This document shows positions 26,573-36,173 of a stretch of 64,000 nt of DNA, in pieces; the stretch's first letter is position 1; every line of letters begins with the position of its first letter. Below the pieces are notes generated by a model that was not told the DNA's origin, ran no database searches, and saw only the letters and a program-made list of their open reading frames with translations. The stretch is from Vibrio sp. Y2-5 (GTDB lineage Bacteria; Pseudomonadota; Gammaproteobacteria; Enterobacterales; Vibrionaceae). The position numbers and the translations under genes are program-made. Location of the stretch: positions 868,001 through 932,000 of the forward strand of contig NZ_JACVEG010000001.1 in the NCBI RefSeq assembly GCF_014596725.1. The letters are read 5' to 3'.

Positions 26573-26598
26573 AAAAGCCGACCAAAGGGTCGGCTTTT
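26573..26598. terminator. Bidirectional terminator
   Basis: AAAAGCCGACC-AAAG-GGTCGGCTTTT is a perfect stem with A and T flanks, between the outer-membrane protein gene and convergent aspC. Confidence 0.9.
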
Positions 26599-26614
26599 AG
26601 CTGTCAGATAAGGA

Positions 26615-27805
26615 TTAAAGTACCGCTTTAATACCTTTGCAAAGAGGAAGCATATTTGACTTAGTCATGCCCGCTACGCTGATACGGCCAGAACCAACGA
26701 TGTAGATGCCAAATTCTTCTTTCAGACGAGCCACTTGCTCCTTGTTTAGACCAGAGAAAGAGAACATGCCATTTTGACGTTCGATGAAGCTGAAGTCTGC
26801 AGTCACACCTTGTTCTTTCAGAGTAGCAACGAACAGTTCACGCATCTCTTGAATACGTTCACGCATTTCCGCCACTTCCGCTTCCCATTCTGCGCGCAGC
26901 TCAGCGTTGTTCAGAATGTATGTAACTACTGCTGCACCGTGTGCTGGTGGGTTAGAGTAGATAGAACGAATGATAGCTTTAACTTGAGAGAACGCTGTCT
27001 CTGCAACTTCAGAAGAAGGTGCAACTAAAGTGAACGCACCAACACGCTCGTTGTACAAACCAAAGTTCTTAGAGAACGAGCTTGCTACAAGAATTTCGCT
27101 GTTGTACTTAGCAAAAATACGTAGACCTTCAGCATCTTCTTCTACACCTTTTGCGAAACCTTGGTATGCAAAGTCAAACATAGGTAAAAGACCTTTTTCA
27201 GCCACTAATTTAGCTAGCGTTTCCCACTCTTCCGCTGTTGGATCGATACCCGTTGGGTTATGACAGCATCCGTGTAGCAATACAATATCACCAGCTTCTG
27301 CTTTCGCTAGGTCAGCAACCATAGCTGCGAAATCTTTATCTTTCGCTTCTGCGTTGTAGTAAGAATACTGTGCAACTTCCAGACCCGCGGCAGAGAACAC
27401 ACCGTTGTGGTTCGCCCAAGTTGGATTACTGATCCATACTTTCACGTCACCTAGTTGACGTTTGATGAACTCACCCGCCACACGTAGAGCGCCAGTACCA
27501 CCAGGTGCTTGAGCTGTTTTCGCTAGCTGCTTAGTTACGATGTCTGAGTCTGCACCGAATAACAGCTTTTGTACTGCCAAACCGTACTCGGCCGTACCTT
27601 CGATAGTTAGATAAGATTTTGTTTTTTCAGATTCAAGTAGAGCCGCTTCTGCTTTTTTAACGGTAGCTAAAACAGGGGTTTGGCCTGCTTCATTTTTATA
27701 AATACCAACGCCCAGGTTAATTTTCTCAGCGCGAGGGTCTTTTTTAAACTCTTCAGTTAGGCCAAGAATAGGGTCAGCAGGGGCCGCGACAACTTTTTCA
27801 AACAT
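26615..27805 (-). CDS. aspC: Aspartate/aromatic aminotransferase
   Basis: This PLP enzyme of 396 residues interconverts aspartate and 2-oxoglutarate with oxaloacetate and glutamate. It aligns by eye with E. coli AspC from MFE to the final AVL. The PLP lysine is K246 in [14 protein letters not shown], and [13 protein letters not shown] is conserved. The ATG at 27805 gives the family N-terminus and is preceded by GGATGAG; an ATG at 27814 lies in that ribosome site. As in E. coli it lies upstream of the asnS region, although other genes intervene here. Confidence 0.95.
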   Translation of the reverse strand: MFEKVVAAPADPILGLTEEFKKDPRAEKINLGVGIYKNEAGQTPVLATVKKAEAALLESEKTKSYLTIEGTAEYGLAVQKLLFGADSDIVTKQLAKTAQAPGGTGALRVAGEFIKRQLGDVKVWISNPTWANHNGVFSAAGLEVAQYSYYNAEAKDKDFAAMVADLAKAEAGDIVLLHGCCHNPTGIDPTAEEWETLAKLVAEKGLLPMFDFAYQGFAKGVEEDAEGLRIFAKYNSEILVASSFSKNFGLYNERVGAFTLVAPSSEVAETAFSQVKAIIRSIYSNPPAHGAAVVTYILNNAELRAEWEAEVAEMRERIQEMRELFVATLKEQGVTADFSFIERQNGMFSFSGLNKEQVARLKEEFGIYIVGSGRISVAGMTKSNMLPLCKGIKAVL

Positions 27806-28085
27806 AATGCTCATCCATGTAAGTTAGGTGGAAGGAAATCCAGTCAAATTTATCGTATTTATACCTTTCTGTACCAACGCTGACAACAGTGGTGTTTAGA
27901 AAATTTCAAAATAATTTAACTTGCTTGATGATTAATGCTTAAAGGTCGCTTTTCTTATGAAAAGGTTATCGTCTTTTGCAGGAAATGAAGTAGAAAAGTG
28001 TTACGAACTTGTTTACGAAAGCTGTTCGAGAGTACTGGAATGACCAGAGAACAGTGGTGTGTAATTGCAGTCTGGGTGGCAGTAA

Positions 28086-28457
28086 TTACTGAAATGAGAA
28101 TGAAAGGCTAATACCGGTTTCACTGCCGCTAAAATAGGGCGCAATTTTCACATCAGAAATAGCGTTAACTTGTGTATCTACTGTGTATTGCAAACCTGCT
28201 GAAATCGCGATTGCAGCGGCAGCACTCGGTAAAAAATTGCTGTCACTATTTTCATCAAGATAACCCACTAAGGTTGATGCTGCGACAGTTGAAAGATCTA
28301 AGCCGCTGGTTTTGTTTGTTTTATAGGTTGTGTATTGTTCGTTTGAGGCAACTTGCATCGATGAATCGTTGACTGCAAACTGATCATTAGTGAATGCATT
28401 AGCAGCAGTATGAATTAAAAGTAATCCAGCAAAAGAGGCAAAAGCGAGTTTTGTCAT
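28086..28457 (-). CDS. Small exported hypothetical protein
   Basis: This protein of 123 residues has a signal peptide (MTKLAFASFAGLLLIHTAANA). The mature part is Ser/Thr/Ala-rich and ends in SLSFSFQ, with a C-terminal Phe-containing strand. The start at 28457 is set by GGTGAGC before the ATG. About 75 bases upstream is a perfect CTTAAG-N5-CTTAAG repeat, the PmrA/QseB-type box, suggesting envelope-stress or cation control. I do not recognise the family. Confidence 0.65.
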   Translation of the reverse strand: MTKLAFASFAGLLLIHTAANAFTNDQFAVNDSSMQVASNEQYTTYKTNKTSGLDLSTVAASTLVGYLDENSDSNFLPSAAAAIAISAGLQYTVDTQVNAISDVKIAPYFSGSETGISLSFSFQ

Positions 28458-28531
28458 AATGCTCACCGACTCATACAGTTAGTTGATAGGGGACAACAGT
28501 GTCTTTCTGAAACGGATAGTGCAGGGAGTAA

Positions 28532-28548
28532 CTTAAGAAAAACTTAAG
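28532..28548 (-). promoter_or_regulatory. PmrA/QseB-type direct repeat
   Basis: CTTAAG-AAAAA-CTTAAG matches the YTTAAG-N5-YTTAAG box of PmrA-type OmpR-family regulators, with an 11-bp period. A third CTTAAG lies at 28562-28567. The repeat is 75 bases upstream of the small exported protein gene. The vibrio PmrA homologue is CarR/VprA. Binding is inferred. Confidence 0.55.
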
Positions 28549-28612
28549 AAAGTGGAAAAATCTTAAGGAAAGGCTTTGTTGTTCACAAAATTGTAGTCAT
28601 AGAAAGAGAAAA

Positions 28613-28630
28613 ACCTCCGTAATAGGAGGT
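28613..28630 (-). terminator. Terminator after the 28663 gene
   Basis: ACCTCC-GTAATA-GGAGGT, followed on the minus strand by TTTTT, lies about 30 bases past the stop of the 78-residue gene. Confidence 0.75.
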
Positions 28631-28662
28631 CTTTCTTCAACGCATTCACTGGTCAGCCGTGG

Positions 28663-28899
28663 TTAATCTTGATTTTCGTTGAGATGTTTAACGATGGCTT
28701 TCTTTGCATCTTCTTCTGTGGGGATTTGACCTTCTTCGACATCCAACGGTTGTTTTGGGTGTAAGCCCAATGCATCTTCCGCAATATGTAACCAATCTGG
28801 GCGCCAATAATAGGGATCCGGAGCTTCTGGATGGTCCCAACTGTGCACGCTATCTTTTATGCCGTTGTAGTTGAGATCTTCCAATCTAAAGACTTTCAT
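28663..28899 (-). CDS. Small hypothetical protein, 78 residues
   Basis: The ATG at 28899 has an excellent ribosome site (GGAGGAAGTT before ATG), which decides the start; the frame upstream is open but has no site. The protein (MKVFRLEDLNYNGIKDSVHS...) is soluble, acidic, and rich in Pro/Trp/Asp in the middle (EAPDPYYWRPDWLHIAEDALG), ending in a charged helix. No domain is recognised. A terminator follows, so it is a single-gene unit. Confidence 0.75.
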   Translation of the reverse strand: MKVFRLEDLNYNGIKDSVHSWDHPEAPDPYYWRPDWLHIAEDALGLHPKQPLDVEEGQIPTEEDAKKAIVKHLNENQD

Positions 28900-29144
28900 A
28901 ACTTCCTCCAAAAAAACGTTATTCCTTTGAAAGTATGGAACATAATTTTTCCAAGTGAAAGCAAGTTTTAACACCACCAGCGACTCGACACCGCTATGTA
29001 TGTTAATGGCGCATTAGAAAATGCCATCAAAAATAAGTGAGCCACGAGCATCTGTTTAGGTATTTATCACAACAACTGTATCGGTTCACCTTTCTCTTAA
29101 TGTGGTTTAATCAACGTAAAACAACCTCTTAGTTAGGAGTGATG

Positions 29145-29357
29145 ATGAAAAAGCAGTTGGTAAAACATGAACTAACACTGATTACAGTGGCGATATTTAG
29201 TGCTTTCTTGCTTGTGTTTGCACACCTCATTTTGGCCAAATCATTTGCACAATATGCGTGGGTTGAATACACCGCGGCGGTCATTCCGTTCGTTATCTTT
29301 AGCCTGTGTTTTGTGGGCGTAAGGTATGCGTTGAAAGCAGATCAAGAAGAAAGATAA
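29145..29357 (+). CDS. Small inner-membrane protein, two helices
   Basis: The frame gives about 70 residues (MKKQLVKHELTLI...) with two hydrophobic helices (LITVAIFSAFLLVFAHLILA and YTAAVIPFVIFSLCFVGV) and a charged C-terminus ADQEER. AGGAG at 29135-29139 favours the ATG at 29145; 29142 is possible. Function unknown. A terminator follows directly. Confidence 0.7.
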   Translation: MKKQLVKHELTLITVAIFSAFLLVFAHLILAKSFAQYAWVEYTAAVIPFVIFSLCFVGVRYALKADQEER

Positions 29358-29380
29358 CTTGTTTGAGTGCCAGACAAAAT

Positions 29381-29408
29381 AAAAGACCTCCACTTGGGAG
29401 GTCTTTTA
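29381..29408. terminator. Bidirectional terminator
   Basis: AAAAGACCTCC/GGAGGTCTTTT stem between the small membrane protein gene and convergent asnS. Confidence 0.88.
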
Positions 29409-29432
29409 ACATTACGTATCACCAAAAAGGGA

Positions 29433-30833
29433 TTAGAAGTTCGCTGAGCGAGGAGTACGAGGGAATGGAATCACGTCACGAACGTTACCCATACCTGTTA
29501 CGTAAGACACTAGACGCTCGAAACCTAAACCGAAACCAGCGTGAGGTACAGTACCGTAGCGACGTAGGTCGCGGTACCAGCTCATGTGCTCAGGGTCGAT
29601 GCCCATCTCAACCATACGTGCATCAAGGATGTCTAAACGCTCTTCACGTTGAGAACCACCAATGATTTCACCAATACCCGGTGCTAGAACGTCCATCGCA
29701 GCAACTGTTTTACCATCGTCATTCAGACGCATGTAGAATGCTTTGATGTCTTTCGGATAGTTTTTAACGATTACTGGTGCTTTGAAGTGTTCTTCTGCAA
29801 GGAAACGCTCATGTTCAGAAGACATGTCGATACCCCATTCAACAGGGAACTCAAACTCACGCCCAGAATCCAGAAGAATTTGGATTGCGTCAGTGTAATC
29901 TACTTGTGCGAAATCAGATTTAACGAACTGTTCCAGACGAGTGATGGCTTCTTTGTCGATACGTTGTGCAAAGAACTCTAGGTCATCACGACGCTCTTCA
30001 AGTACAGCTTTAAATACGTACTTAAGCATGTCTTCAGCAAGTTTCGCTACATCATCGAGTTCAGCAAATGCAACTTCAGGCTCAACCATCCAGAATTCAG
30101 CAAGGTGGCGGCTAGTGTTTGAGTTTTCAGCACGGAAAGTAGGACCGAAAGTGTACACTTTGCTCAATGCACAAGCGTACGCTTCTGCGTTTAGCTGACC
30201 AGATACAGTCAGGAATGTTTCTTTACCGAAGAAATCTTCGTTGTAGTCTACATTGCCTTTGTCATCCAGAGGAAGGTTAGCGTGATCCAAAGTCGAAACG
30301 CGGAACATCTCACCAGCACCTTCTGCATCAGATGCAGTAATTAGTGGTGCAGACATCCAGAAGTAACCTTGCTCATGGTAGAAGCGGTGAATTGCCTGAG
30401 AAAGGCAGTTACGTACGCGAGCCACAGCGCCAATCACGTTAGTACGTGGACGAAGGTGTGCTACTTCACGAAGATACTCGATAGAGTGACGAGTTTTTGC
30501 CATTGGGTACGTATCCGCATCTTCAACCCAGCCAACAACTTTTACGCCAGTTGCAGCCAGTTCGAAATCTTGACCTTTCGCTGGAGACTCAACAATCTTA
30601 CCCGTTACTTCAACAGAGCAGCCAGTAGTTAGCTTTAATACTTCGTTTTCGTAATTATTAAGATTATTTGGGACCACGGCCTGAATCGGGTCGAAACAAG
30701 AGCCGTCATAAATGGCAAGGAAAGAGATTCCAGCTTTGGAATCACGACGTGAACGGATCCAGCCGCGTACAGTGACTTCACTGTCTACTGCTAGCTTGCC
30801 GCCAAGTACGTCAGTTACAGGCGCGTAAGTCAT
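29433..30833 (-). CDS. asnS: Asparaginyl-tRNA synthetase
   Basis: This class IIb aminoacyl-tRNA synthetase of 466 residues charges tRNA-Asn. An N-terminal OB-fold ([21 protein letters not shown]) is followed by the catalytic core with motif 2 ([21 protein letters not shown]) region and motif 3 GLGFERL near the end. It matches E. coli AsnS throughout. The start at 30833 gives the family N-terminus; the frame runs open upstream to 30887 through a structured leader. GGAG is about 12 bases before the ATG, rather distant. Confidence 0.95.
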   Translation of the reverse strand: MTYAPVTDVLGGKLAVDSEVTVRGWIRSRRDSKAGISFLAIYDGSCFDPIQAVVPNNLNNYENEVLKLTTGCSVEVTGKIVESPAKGQDFELAATGVKVVGWVEDADTYPMAKTRHSIEYLREVAHLRPRTNVIGAVARVRNCLSQAIHRFYHEQGYFWMSAPLITASDAEGAGEMFRVSTLDHANLPLDDKGNVDYNEDFFGKETFLTVSGQLNAEAYACALSKVYTFGPTFRAENSNTSRHLAEFWMVEPEVAFAELDDVAKLAEDMLKYVFKAVLEERRDDLEFFAQRIDKEAITRLEQFVKSDFAQVDYTDAIQILLDSGREFEFPVEWGIDMSSEHERFLAEEHFKAPVIVKNYPKDIKAFYMRLNDDGKTVAAMDVLAPGIGEIIGGSQREERLDILDARMVEMGIDPEHMSWYRDLRRYGTVPHAGFGLGFERLVSYVTGMGNVRDVIPFPRTPRSANF

Positions 30834-30864
30834 GTTTGATATAGTCTCCATTGAGGTAAACATA

Positions 30865-30920
30865 CAACCCAATGAGTTTTTCGTCATTATTGTTGATTAA
30901 ATAGACGATTCATTGGGTTG
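30865..30920 (-). promoter_or_regulatory. Structured leader of asnS with possible Asn-containing leader peptide
   Basis: On the minus strand CAACCCAATGA (30920-30910) pairs perfectly with TCATTGGGTTG (30875-30865). An inner TCGTC/GACGA stem makes one extended hairpin. Within it a nine-codon frame (30913-30887) reads [12 protein letters not shown], with two Asn codons, and its TAA overlaps the ATG of the frame running into asnS. No ribosome site is obvious and no U run follows. It could be a translational or attenuation-type control element, or simply an mRNA leader hairpin. Confidence 0.4.
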
Positions 30921-30997
30921 GATAGAATTCTTATTAATTCAACGGGACATATTACCTGTCAATTCGTCAGCTTCAACCTTTAATCTTACTTTGGTGG

Positions 30998-32611
30998 TTA
31001 ATTCTTACGCGAAAGAGTAAATTGATTGAGCAAAGATTCCAGTTGTTGCGACAATTGCTCTAGATTTAAGCTGATTTCTCGTGTTTCTGTTGCTGAATGA
31101 GAAGTGTCTTGCGCATGGCGCGCGATCACTTCTACTTTTTGTTGAACATTCTGGCTCACTTGCGTCGTCATTTGTGTCTGACTCTGAATACTTTCTGTGT
31201 GTTCAAGAACCTGTTTCATTTCAGTGACCACATTTCTCATCGCAGCAGAGAGCTCCTCAATTTCGTTTGAGCGTGTATGTGCTTCTGAACAAACGCTATC
31301 TACAGAGACCATAGACTCTTCGCTCTCTTTTTGGAACTGGGCGATAATCTTTTCAATATTCCCAGTCGCTTCTGCGGTGCGTGAAGCGAGATTACGAACT
31401 TCGTCAGCCACCACGGCGAACCCTCGGCCTTGTTCGCCTGCTCGTGCAGCTTCAATCGCAGCGTTCAGTGCCAGAAGGTTAGTTTGTTCAGCGATCCCTT
31501 TGATAACACCTAATATGGTAGAAACTTCCCCTGTTTGGTTGTTCAGTTGCGCTATCTTGTTTTTCACGTCTTCAATGTCACCGACTAAGTTCTTAATGTC
31601 TTCGCTGGCAGAATGCGCTTGCAAAGCGCTGCTTTGGGCGACATCAGTGGTGTGTTTTACTAACACGGCTGCATCGGTGGTCGACATTTCAACTTCGTGT
31701 TGTTTGTTCTGCATTTCTTCGATGTTGTACTGTACGTCGGAGGTTTCACTCTGTTGATTATTTGCTGCTCTATCTGTCACCTGCGCGACACCCGTTAACT
31801 GATTAGCGGAAGAGGCGAGGGAATGTGAGGTCGTTTGGACTTGTTGCAAGCTGTCCGATACCGTGTCCATCAGGGAGTTGATAGAGGCGGCGAGTTGACC
31901 CAGCTCATCCTTTTTACCGTTGTCGAGTCGTGGTGAAAGGTCTTTGCTTTTACTGACCTGACTCATAAACAGTGTGGTTTTCTGTAGAGGTCTAACAATG
32001 AAACGTTTAATCAGCGTGAGTGTAATCAAGAAACCAACTATAGCGATAGCGGCCATGATTCCTACACCGACTAGTGTTCTGTGGTTAATCAGGCTGTTGA
32101 TATGACTTAGGTTGTATTCAAGGCGGATAACACCCAGCACTTCACCCTCAGGAGCCATATGACACGCGACGCAGTTTGTACCACGGTAGTTCTCGCTGGA
32201 TTTCATTGGCAGAGCGACAACAATGCCTTTACCCCAACTTGCTTCGATCGGCTCTAGGATGTATTCGCCTTTCAGAGCACGTTTATCAATATCATCAACG
32301 GGAGCTTGGTTTTCCTGCCCCGGACCATAAAGTTTACTCACTAAATCAGAGCGCAAAACACGCACTTGTTCGATACCATCTTGTGCCAAGGCTTTTTGAC
32401 GTAGAGTTTCTTTCTGAGCCATGGTGCCGGTAAGCATCATCATGTTGAGGCTATCGAAATAGTTGCTTGCTTTATCGTGTAGTTGTTCACCCAAGACGGA
32501 GTTAATCAGATCACGTTGCTGAATAGACTGATAGATGGTCGAACTAGCCAGAACCAGTGCGAAAACCGTCACCAGCGTCAGAAGTAGTTTAGAGGTAATT
32601 GTTGAGCTCAT
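30998..32611 (-). CDS. Methyl-accepting chemotaxis protein with periplasmic c-haem motif
   Basis: This chemoreceptor of 537 residues has TM1 about 7-27, a periplasmic sensor, TM2 about 180-202, HAMP (about 203-255), and a signalling domain with the conserved hairpin tip ([20 protein letters not shown]). The sensor holds C147-VA-CH151, a CxxCH haem c motif, in the setting [17 protein letters not shown]. This resembles Tll0287-like or haem-PAS sensor domains such as those of Geobacter chemoreceptors. It probably reports redox state or a gas/electron acceptor to the flagellar motor. The start lacks a strong ribosome site. Confidence 0.9.
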   Translation of the reverse strand: MSSTITSKLLLTLVTVFALVLASSTIYQSIQQRDLINSVLGEQLHDKASNYFDSLNMMMLTGTMAQKETLRQKALAQDGIEQVRVLRSDLVSKLYGPGQENQAPVDDIDKRALKGEYILEPIEASWGKGIVVALPMKSSENYRGTNCVACHMAPEGEVLGVIRLEYNLSHINSLINHRTLVGVGIMAAIAIVGFLITLTLIKRFIVRPLQKTTLFMSQVSKSKDLSPRLDNGKKDELGQLAASINSLMDTVSDSLQQVQTTSHSLASSANQLTGVAQVTDRAANNQQSETSDVQYNIEEMQNKQHEVEMSTTDAAVLVKHTTDVAQSSALQAHSASEDIKNLVGDIEDVKNKIAQLNNQTGEVSTILGVIKGIAEQTNLLALNAAIEAARAGEQGRGFAVVADEVRNLASRTAEATGNIEKIIAQFQKESEESMVSVDSVCSEAHTRSNEIEELSAAMRNVVTEMKQVLEHTESIQSQTQMTTQVSQNVQQKVEVIARHAQDTSHSATETREISLNLEQLSQQLESLLNQFTLSRKN

Positions 32612-32912
32612 AATGGTCTTATTGTTATAGAGTTATTAAATATTATTTAAGTAAATATAGACGTTAGAAATTAAAGGGAAAATGAGTGTTTTTGTTACTG
32701 TGACCACATACAAAATATGGATTTTATATTTGTGACACAGAAATGCTGTGCTCAGAAATTTGACGCTGCTGCCATAATTTCGACATCGAATTATTGTTTT
32801 GTTCAAACTGAAATTGCAGTGAAAAGTGAGATCCTACGCTTGTTTCCTAGTGTCAGATTACTTACTATTGCGCCTCATTTTTACTAGCCAGATTGATAGA
32901 CTGATCACCAAT
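32612..32912. other. Intergenic region between chemoreceptor and queD
   Basis: About 300 bases, divergent, AT-rich. A short frame runs from 32826 into queD but lacks a ribosome site. I looked for a preQ1 riboswitch and did not find one. Confidence 0.4.
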
Positions 32913-33278
32913 ATGAAGACTGAAATTTACAAAGAGTTCATGTTCGAAGCCGCGCACCACTTACCGCATGTGCCAGAAGGGCATAAATGCGGGCGTCTGC
33001 ATGGACACTCATTTTTGGTTCGCCTATACGTAGCTGGCGATGTTGACCCACATACTGGTTGGTTAGTGGATTTTGCAGAAATCAAAGCTGCATTCAAACC
33101 TATCTATAATAGATTGGATCACTACTACCTGAATGATATTGAAGGGTTAGAAAACCCGACCAGTGAAGTTCTTGCGAAGTGGATTTGGCAACAGTTGAAA
33201 CCATCTTTGCCTTTGCTGAGCAAAGTTGAAATCAAAGAAACGTGTACTGCTGGCTGTATCTATACTGGCGAAGCTTAA
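32913..33278 (+). CDS. queD: 6-carboxytetrahydropterin synthase QueD
   Basis: This enzyme converts dihydroneopterin triphosphate to 6-carboxytetrahydropterin in queuosine/7-deazaguanine synthesis. The 121 residues begin MKTEIYKEF. They carry zinc histidines in FEAAHHLP and in C26-GRLHGHSF (H30, H32) and the catalytic C26. The Glu in [11 protein letters not shown] near the C-terminus is also typical. The ATG at 32913 gives the usual QueD length; the open frame upstream adds 29 atypical residues. Confidence 0.92.
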   Translation: MKTEIYKEFMFEAAHHLPHVPEGHKCGRLHGHSFLVRLYVAGDVDPHTGWLVDFAEIKAAFKPIYNRLDHYYLNDIEGLENPTSEVLAKWIWQQLKPSLPLLSKVEIKETCTAGCIYTGEA

Positions 33279-33323
33279 CTCTCTCTGTAGCGGCTGATTC
33301 GTCGAAGCTTCAAGCTGAAAAAG

Positions 33324-33396
33324 AAAACCACCTTAGCTCTGCATCGTTTAACTTTATATCGTTTAACAATGCATGAAGTGTCAGGTGGTTTTTTTG
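33324..33396. terminator. Long-stem bidirectional terminator with internal repeat
   Basis: AAAACCACCT (33324-33333) pairs with AGGTGGTTTT (33383-33392). An inner TGCAT/ATGCA stem is present, and the loop holds two direct copies of ATCGTTTAAC (33343-33352, 33358-33367). T and A runs flank it. It separates queD from the convergent molybdoenzyme gene. Confidence 0.7.
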
Positions 33397-33424
33397 TACC
33401 TTGAGTTTGTTAATTCAGACTCTT

Positions 33425-35749
33425 TTATTCAACTTTAGAACGTTGTATTTCATCTGAAGAGGCTTTTTCAAGCTTGATTGCGATGAACTTAGACGTTGGA
33501 GTAAAGGTTCTTTCCCCATAACTATCTAAAGGAACAAGGGGATTGGTTTCAGGGTAGTAGGCTGCTGCCTGACCTTTAGGGATATCGTACGCGACTAAGG
33601 TAAAACCTTGCACTCTACGTGTAACGCCATCTTCCCAAAGCGACACCATATCCACCTTATCACCGTTTTTAAATCCAAGTTTGGCAATATCATCTTCATT
33701 GATAAATAGCACTTCACGCATGCCAAATACACCGCGATAGCGGTCGTTCAAACCATACAGAGTGGTGTTGTATTGATCGTGTGAACGCATAGTTTGCAGA
33801 ATCAGATCGGGCTTATTGCCTTGCTCTAAAACAGCCTCGTTGATGAGTTGTTTGGGTAATGGGCTGTCACTAAACTGTGCTTTGCCAGATGAGGTATTCC
33901 AATTGCGTTCTGTTGCAGAGTTTACAAGGTGGAAACCACCTGGATTACGCAGTTTTTGATTGAAATCGGTAAAGCCTGGAATAGTCTCAGAAATCAAATC
34001 GCGGATACGTTCGTAATTCTGAATTACCCAGTTCCAGTCAATTGGATGGCAGCCCAAGGTGGCATGTGCAATTCCGGCAATAATCGCTGGCTCTGAACGT
34101 AAATGTTCCGAGCGCGGCTCTAACTGACCATAGGAGATGTGGACCATACTGAAGGTATCTTCAACGGTCACGCCTTGCGGGCCGTGATCTTGAACATCGA
34201 TCTCTGTGCGTCCTAAACATGGAAGGATAAGAGCATCTTTTCCTGTCACCAAGTGTGAGCGATTGAGCTTGGTTGAGATATGAACCGTCAGGTCGCAATT
34301 TTTCATCGCCAAATGTGTACGTTCAGTATCCGGAGTCGCTTGAGCGAAGTTGCCCCCTAAGCCGATAAAGACTTTCGACTTGTGTTCTTCCATCGCTTTA
34401 ATCGCTTGGACTGTGTTGTGGCCAACTTCACGAGGAACACTAAAGTTGAAGCGGCGCTCAATGTTATCAAGAAAGGCTTTTGACGGTTTTTCATCAATGC
34501 CCATAGTGCGGTCACCCTGCACGTTACTGTGACCGCGAACGGGAGAAAGACCAGCGCCCGGTTTACCTACGTTGCCTCGCAACATTTGCACGTTCGCTAC
34601 TTCTTTAATGGTTGGAACGGAGTGACGATGTTGGGTCAAACCCATAGCCCAGCACATGATCACACGATCTGAACGGCGATACATATCGGCGACCATCTCA
34701 ATTTCGCTCAATTCGAGACCAGATTGCTCGGTGATGTGTTCCCATGTGGTCGCATCGACTTCTTTTAAATATTCGTCAATACCAATGGTGTGCTCACTGA
34801 TGAACGCTCTGTCAAATACCGCTTTTCCATTGGTTTCCAGAGCTTCGCGCTCCCATTGCAGCAAGTATTTAGCAATGCCACGAAAGACAGCCATATCGCC
34901 ACCGAGAGCTGGTCGCAAGTATGCAGTGTTGGTTGGCTTAGAACCATTGCTGAGCATTTCAATTGGCACTTGCGGGTTTTGAAATCGCTCCAGTCCTCTT
35001 TCTTTCAGGGGGTTTAGGCAGATCACTTGCGCACCACGTTTAACAGCTTCACGCAAAGGTTCCAGCATACGTGGGTGGTTGGTTCCCGGATTCTGACCAA
35101 TCACAAAAATTGCATCGGCTTTGGCAAAGTCGTCAAAAATCACCGTTCCTTTGCCAACACCAATGGTGTCCTTCATACCAATTGCACTTGCTTCATGACA
35201 CATGTTGGAGCAGTCAGGAAAATTGTTAGTACCGAAAGCACGTACGAACAGTTGGTATAAGAATGCCGCTTCGTTGCTTGCGCGACCAGAGGTATAAAAC
35301 TCAGCCTGATGCGGCGATTCAAGCTGGTTGAGATGTTTGGCGACTAACTGATACGCCTCGTCCCAGCTCACCGGAACGTAGTGATCGCTAGCAGAGTCGT
35401 ATTTCATCGGATGAGTAATACGACCTTGATATTCAAGCCAATAATCGGTTTGTTTCAATAGTGATGAAACGCTGTGAGTGGCGAAAAACTCTGGGTCAAC
35501 CACGCGATTGGTCGCTTCCCAGTTAACCGCTTTTGCGCCGTTTTCGCAGAAATTTACTTTTCCGCTTTCCGGTGATTCTCCCCATGCACAACCAGGGCAG
35601 TCAAAGCCCCCATTTTGGTTCGTTTTAAGCATGGTACGAATGTTTTTAACCGCATTCTCGCTGCCCCACCAACTTTTAGTGACGGCTTTCAATGCCCCCC
35701 AACCACCAGCAGGACCTTTATATTGCTTTATGTGTTCTTTTTGACTCAC
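33425..35749 (-). CDS. YdeP-type molybdopterin oxidoreductase (FdhF-like)
   Basis: This is a bis-MGD oxidoreductase of 774 residues of the YdeP branch of the formate-dehydrogenase-like family. It aligns by eye with E. coli YdeP from QYKGPAGGWGA onward. FDCPGCAW...CENGAK, DCSNMCHE, NPGTNHPRM and RGHSNVQGDRTMGI are conserved. A cysteine, not selenocysteine, is used. The start is GTG 35749: GAGGAG lies seven bases upstream and the codon gives the family N-terminus. The frame is open for 52 more codons to 35905, without support. YdeP is linked to acid resistance in E. coli. It is divergent from lysR-fdhD, with FNR-type boxes between. Confidence 0.88.
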   Translation of the reverse strand: MSQKEHIKQYKGPAGGWGALKAVTKSWWGSENAVKNIRTMLKTNQNGGFDCPGCAWGESPESGKVNFCENGAKAVNWEATNRVVDPEFFATHSVSSLLKQTDYWLEYQGRITHPMKYDSASDHYVPVSWDEAYQLVAKHLNQLESPHQAEFYTSGRASNEAAFLYQLFVRAFGTNNFPDCSNMCHEASAIGMKDTIGVGKGTVIFDDFAKADAIFVIGQNPGTNHPRMLEPLREAVKRGAQVICLNPLKERGLERFQNPQVPIEMLSNGSKPTNTAYLRPALGGDMAVFRGIAKYLLQWEREALETNGKAVFDRAFISEHTIGIDEYLKEVDATTWEHITEQSGLELSEIEMVADMYRRSDRVIMCWAMGLTQHRHSVPTIKEVANVQMLRGNVGKPGAGLSPVRGHSNVQGDRTMGIDEKPSKAFLDNIERRFNFSVPREVGHNTVQAIKAMEEHKSKVFIGLGGNFAQATPDTERTHLAMKNCDLTVHISTKLNRSHLVTGKDALILPCLGRTEIDVQDHGPQGVTVEDTFSMVHISYGQLEPRSEHLRSEPAIIAGIAHATLGCHPIDWNWVIQNYERIRDLISETIPGFTDFNQKLRNPGGFHLVNSATERNWNTSSGKAQFSDSPLPKQLINEAVLEQGNKPDLILQTMRSHDQYNTTLYGLNDRYRGVFGMREVLFINEDDIAKLGFKNGDKVDMVSLWEDGVTRRVQGFTLVAYDIPKGQAAAYYPETNPLVPLDSYGERTFTPTSKFIAIKLEKASSDEIQRSKVE

Positions 35750-35911
35750 GACTTTACTCCTCACGAACAGGAACAACAGCAAACAGGAGTACCGGTGAAA
35801 ACAGGCGCGATATGGGAATAAAGCGGAAGTAGTAATACGGCTTATTTTGGTTTTAGAAGAGTCCTGCTTACTGCTTTTAAATTTCAGATTTGGATCTGCT
35901 GACATTATGTC

Positions 35912-35925
35912 TTGATCTAAATCAA
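35912..35925. promoter_or_regulatory. FNR-type box nearer the molybdoenzyme
   Basis: TTGATCTAAATCAA is a perfect match to TTGAT-N4-ATCAA. It lies 163 bases upstream of the molybdoenzyme GTG. It suggests anaerobic control by FNR. Related CRP/FNR regulators share the motif. Confidence 0.65.
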
Positions 35926-36173
35926 AGATTATTGTGTCCCAAGATATGCGTCCAATTGATATTACCGACTGAGTGATAAACAGAATCTATGACGAATGGA
36001 GAAAGGGAATGAATAACTACTGATAAACCGCATGTATCAGCTAGGACACAATATGGCTGAAAATACGGCTATTGCGCTTGTATTTCCTTGTATGGCAAAT
36101 GTTTGTCTGATAGCAGTTATCTATCACGCTATAGATAATTTAGATTTGACCCTTGTATTTGATAAGAATAACC

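Noticed and set aside
31197..31757. 186-codon frame antisense to the chemoreceptor
   Set aside because: It mirrors the well-conserved signalling domain, has no ribosome site, and reads as low-complexity Ser/Cys/Ala. It is a shadow of the real gene.
32612..32912. preQ1 riboswitch before queD
   Set aside because: No preQ1-I/II/III core sequence could be recognised in the leader.
33425..35749. Selenocysteine in the molybdoenzyme
   Set aside because: No in-frame TGA. The relevant position is an ordinary Cys as in other YdeP proteins.
35750..35905. N-terminal extension of the molybdoenzyme to an upstream ATG
   Set aside because: GTG 35749 has GAGGAG seven bases upstream and gives the family N-terminus. 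The 52 extra codons look non-coding.
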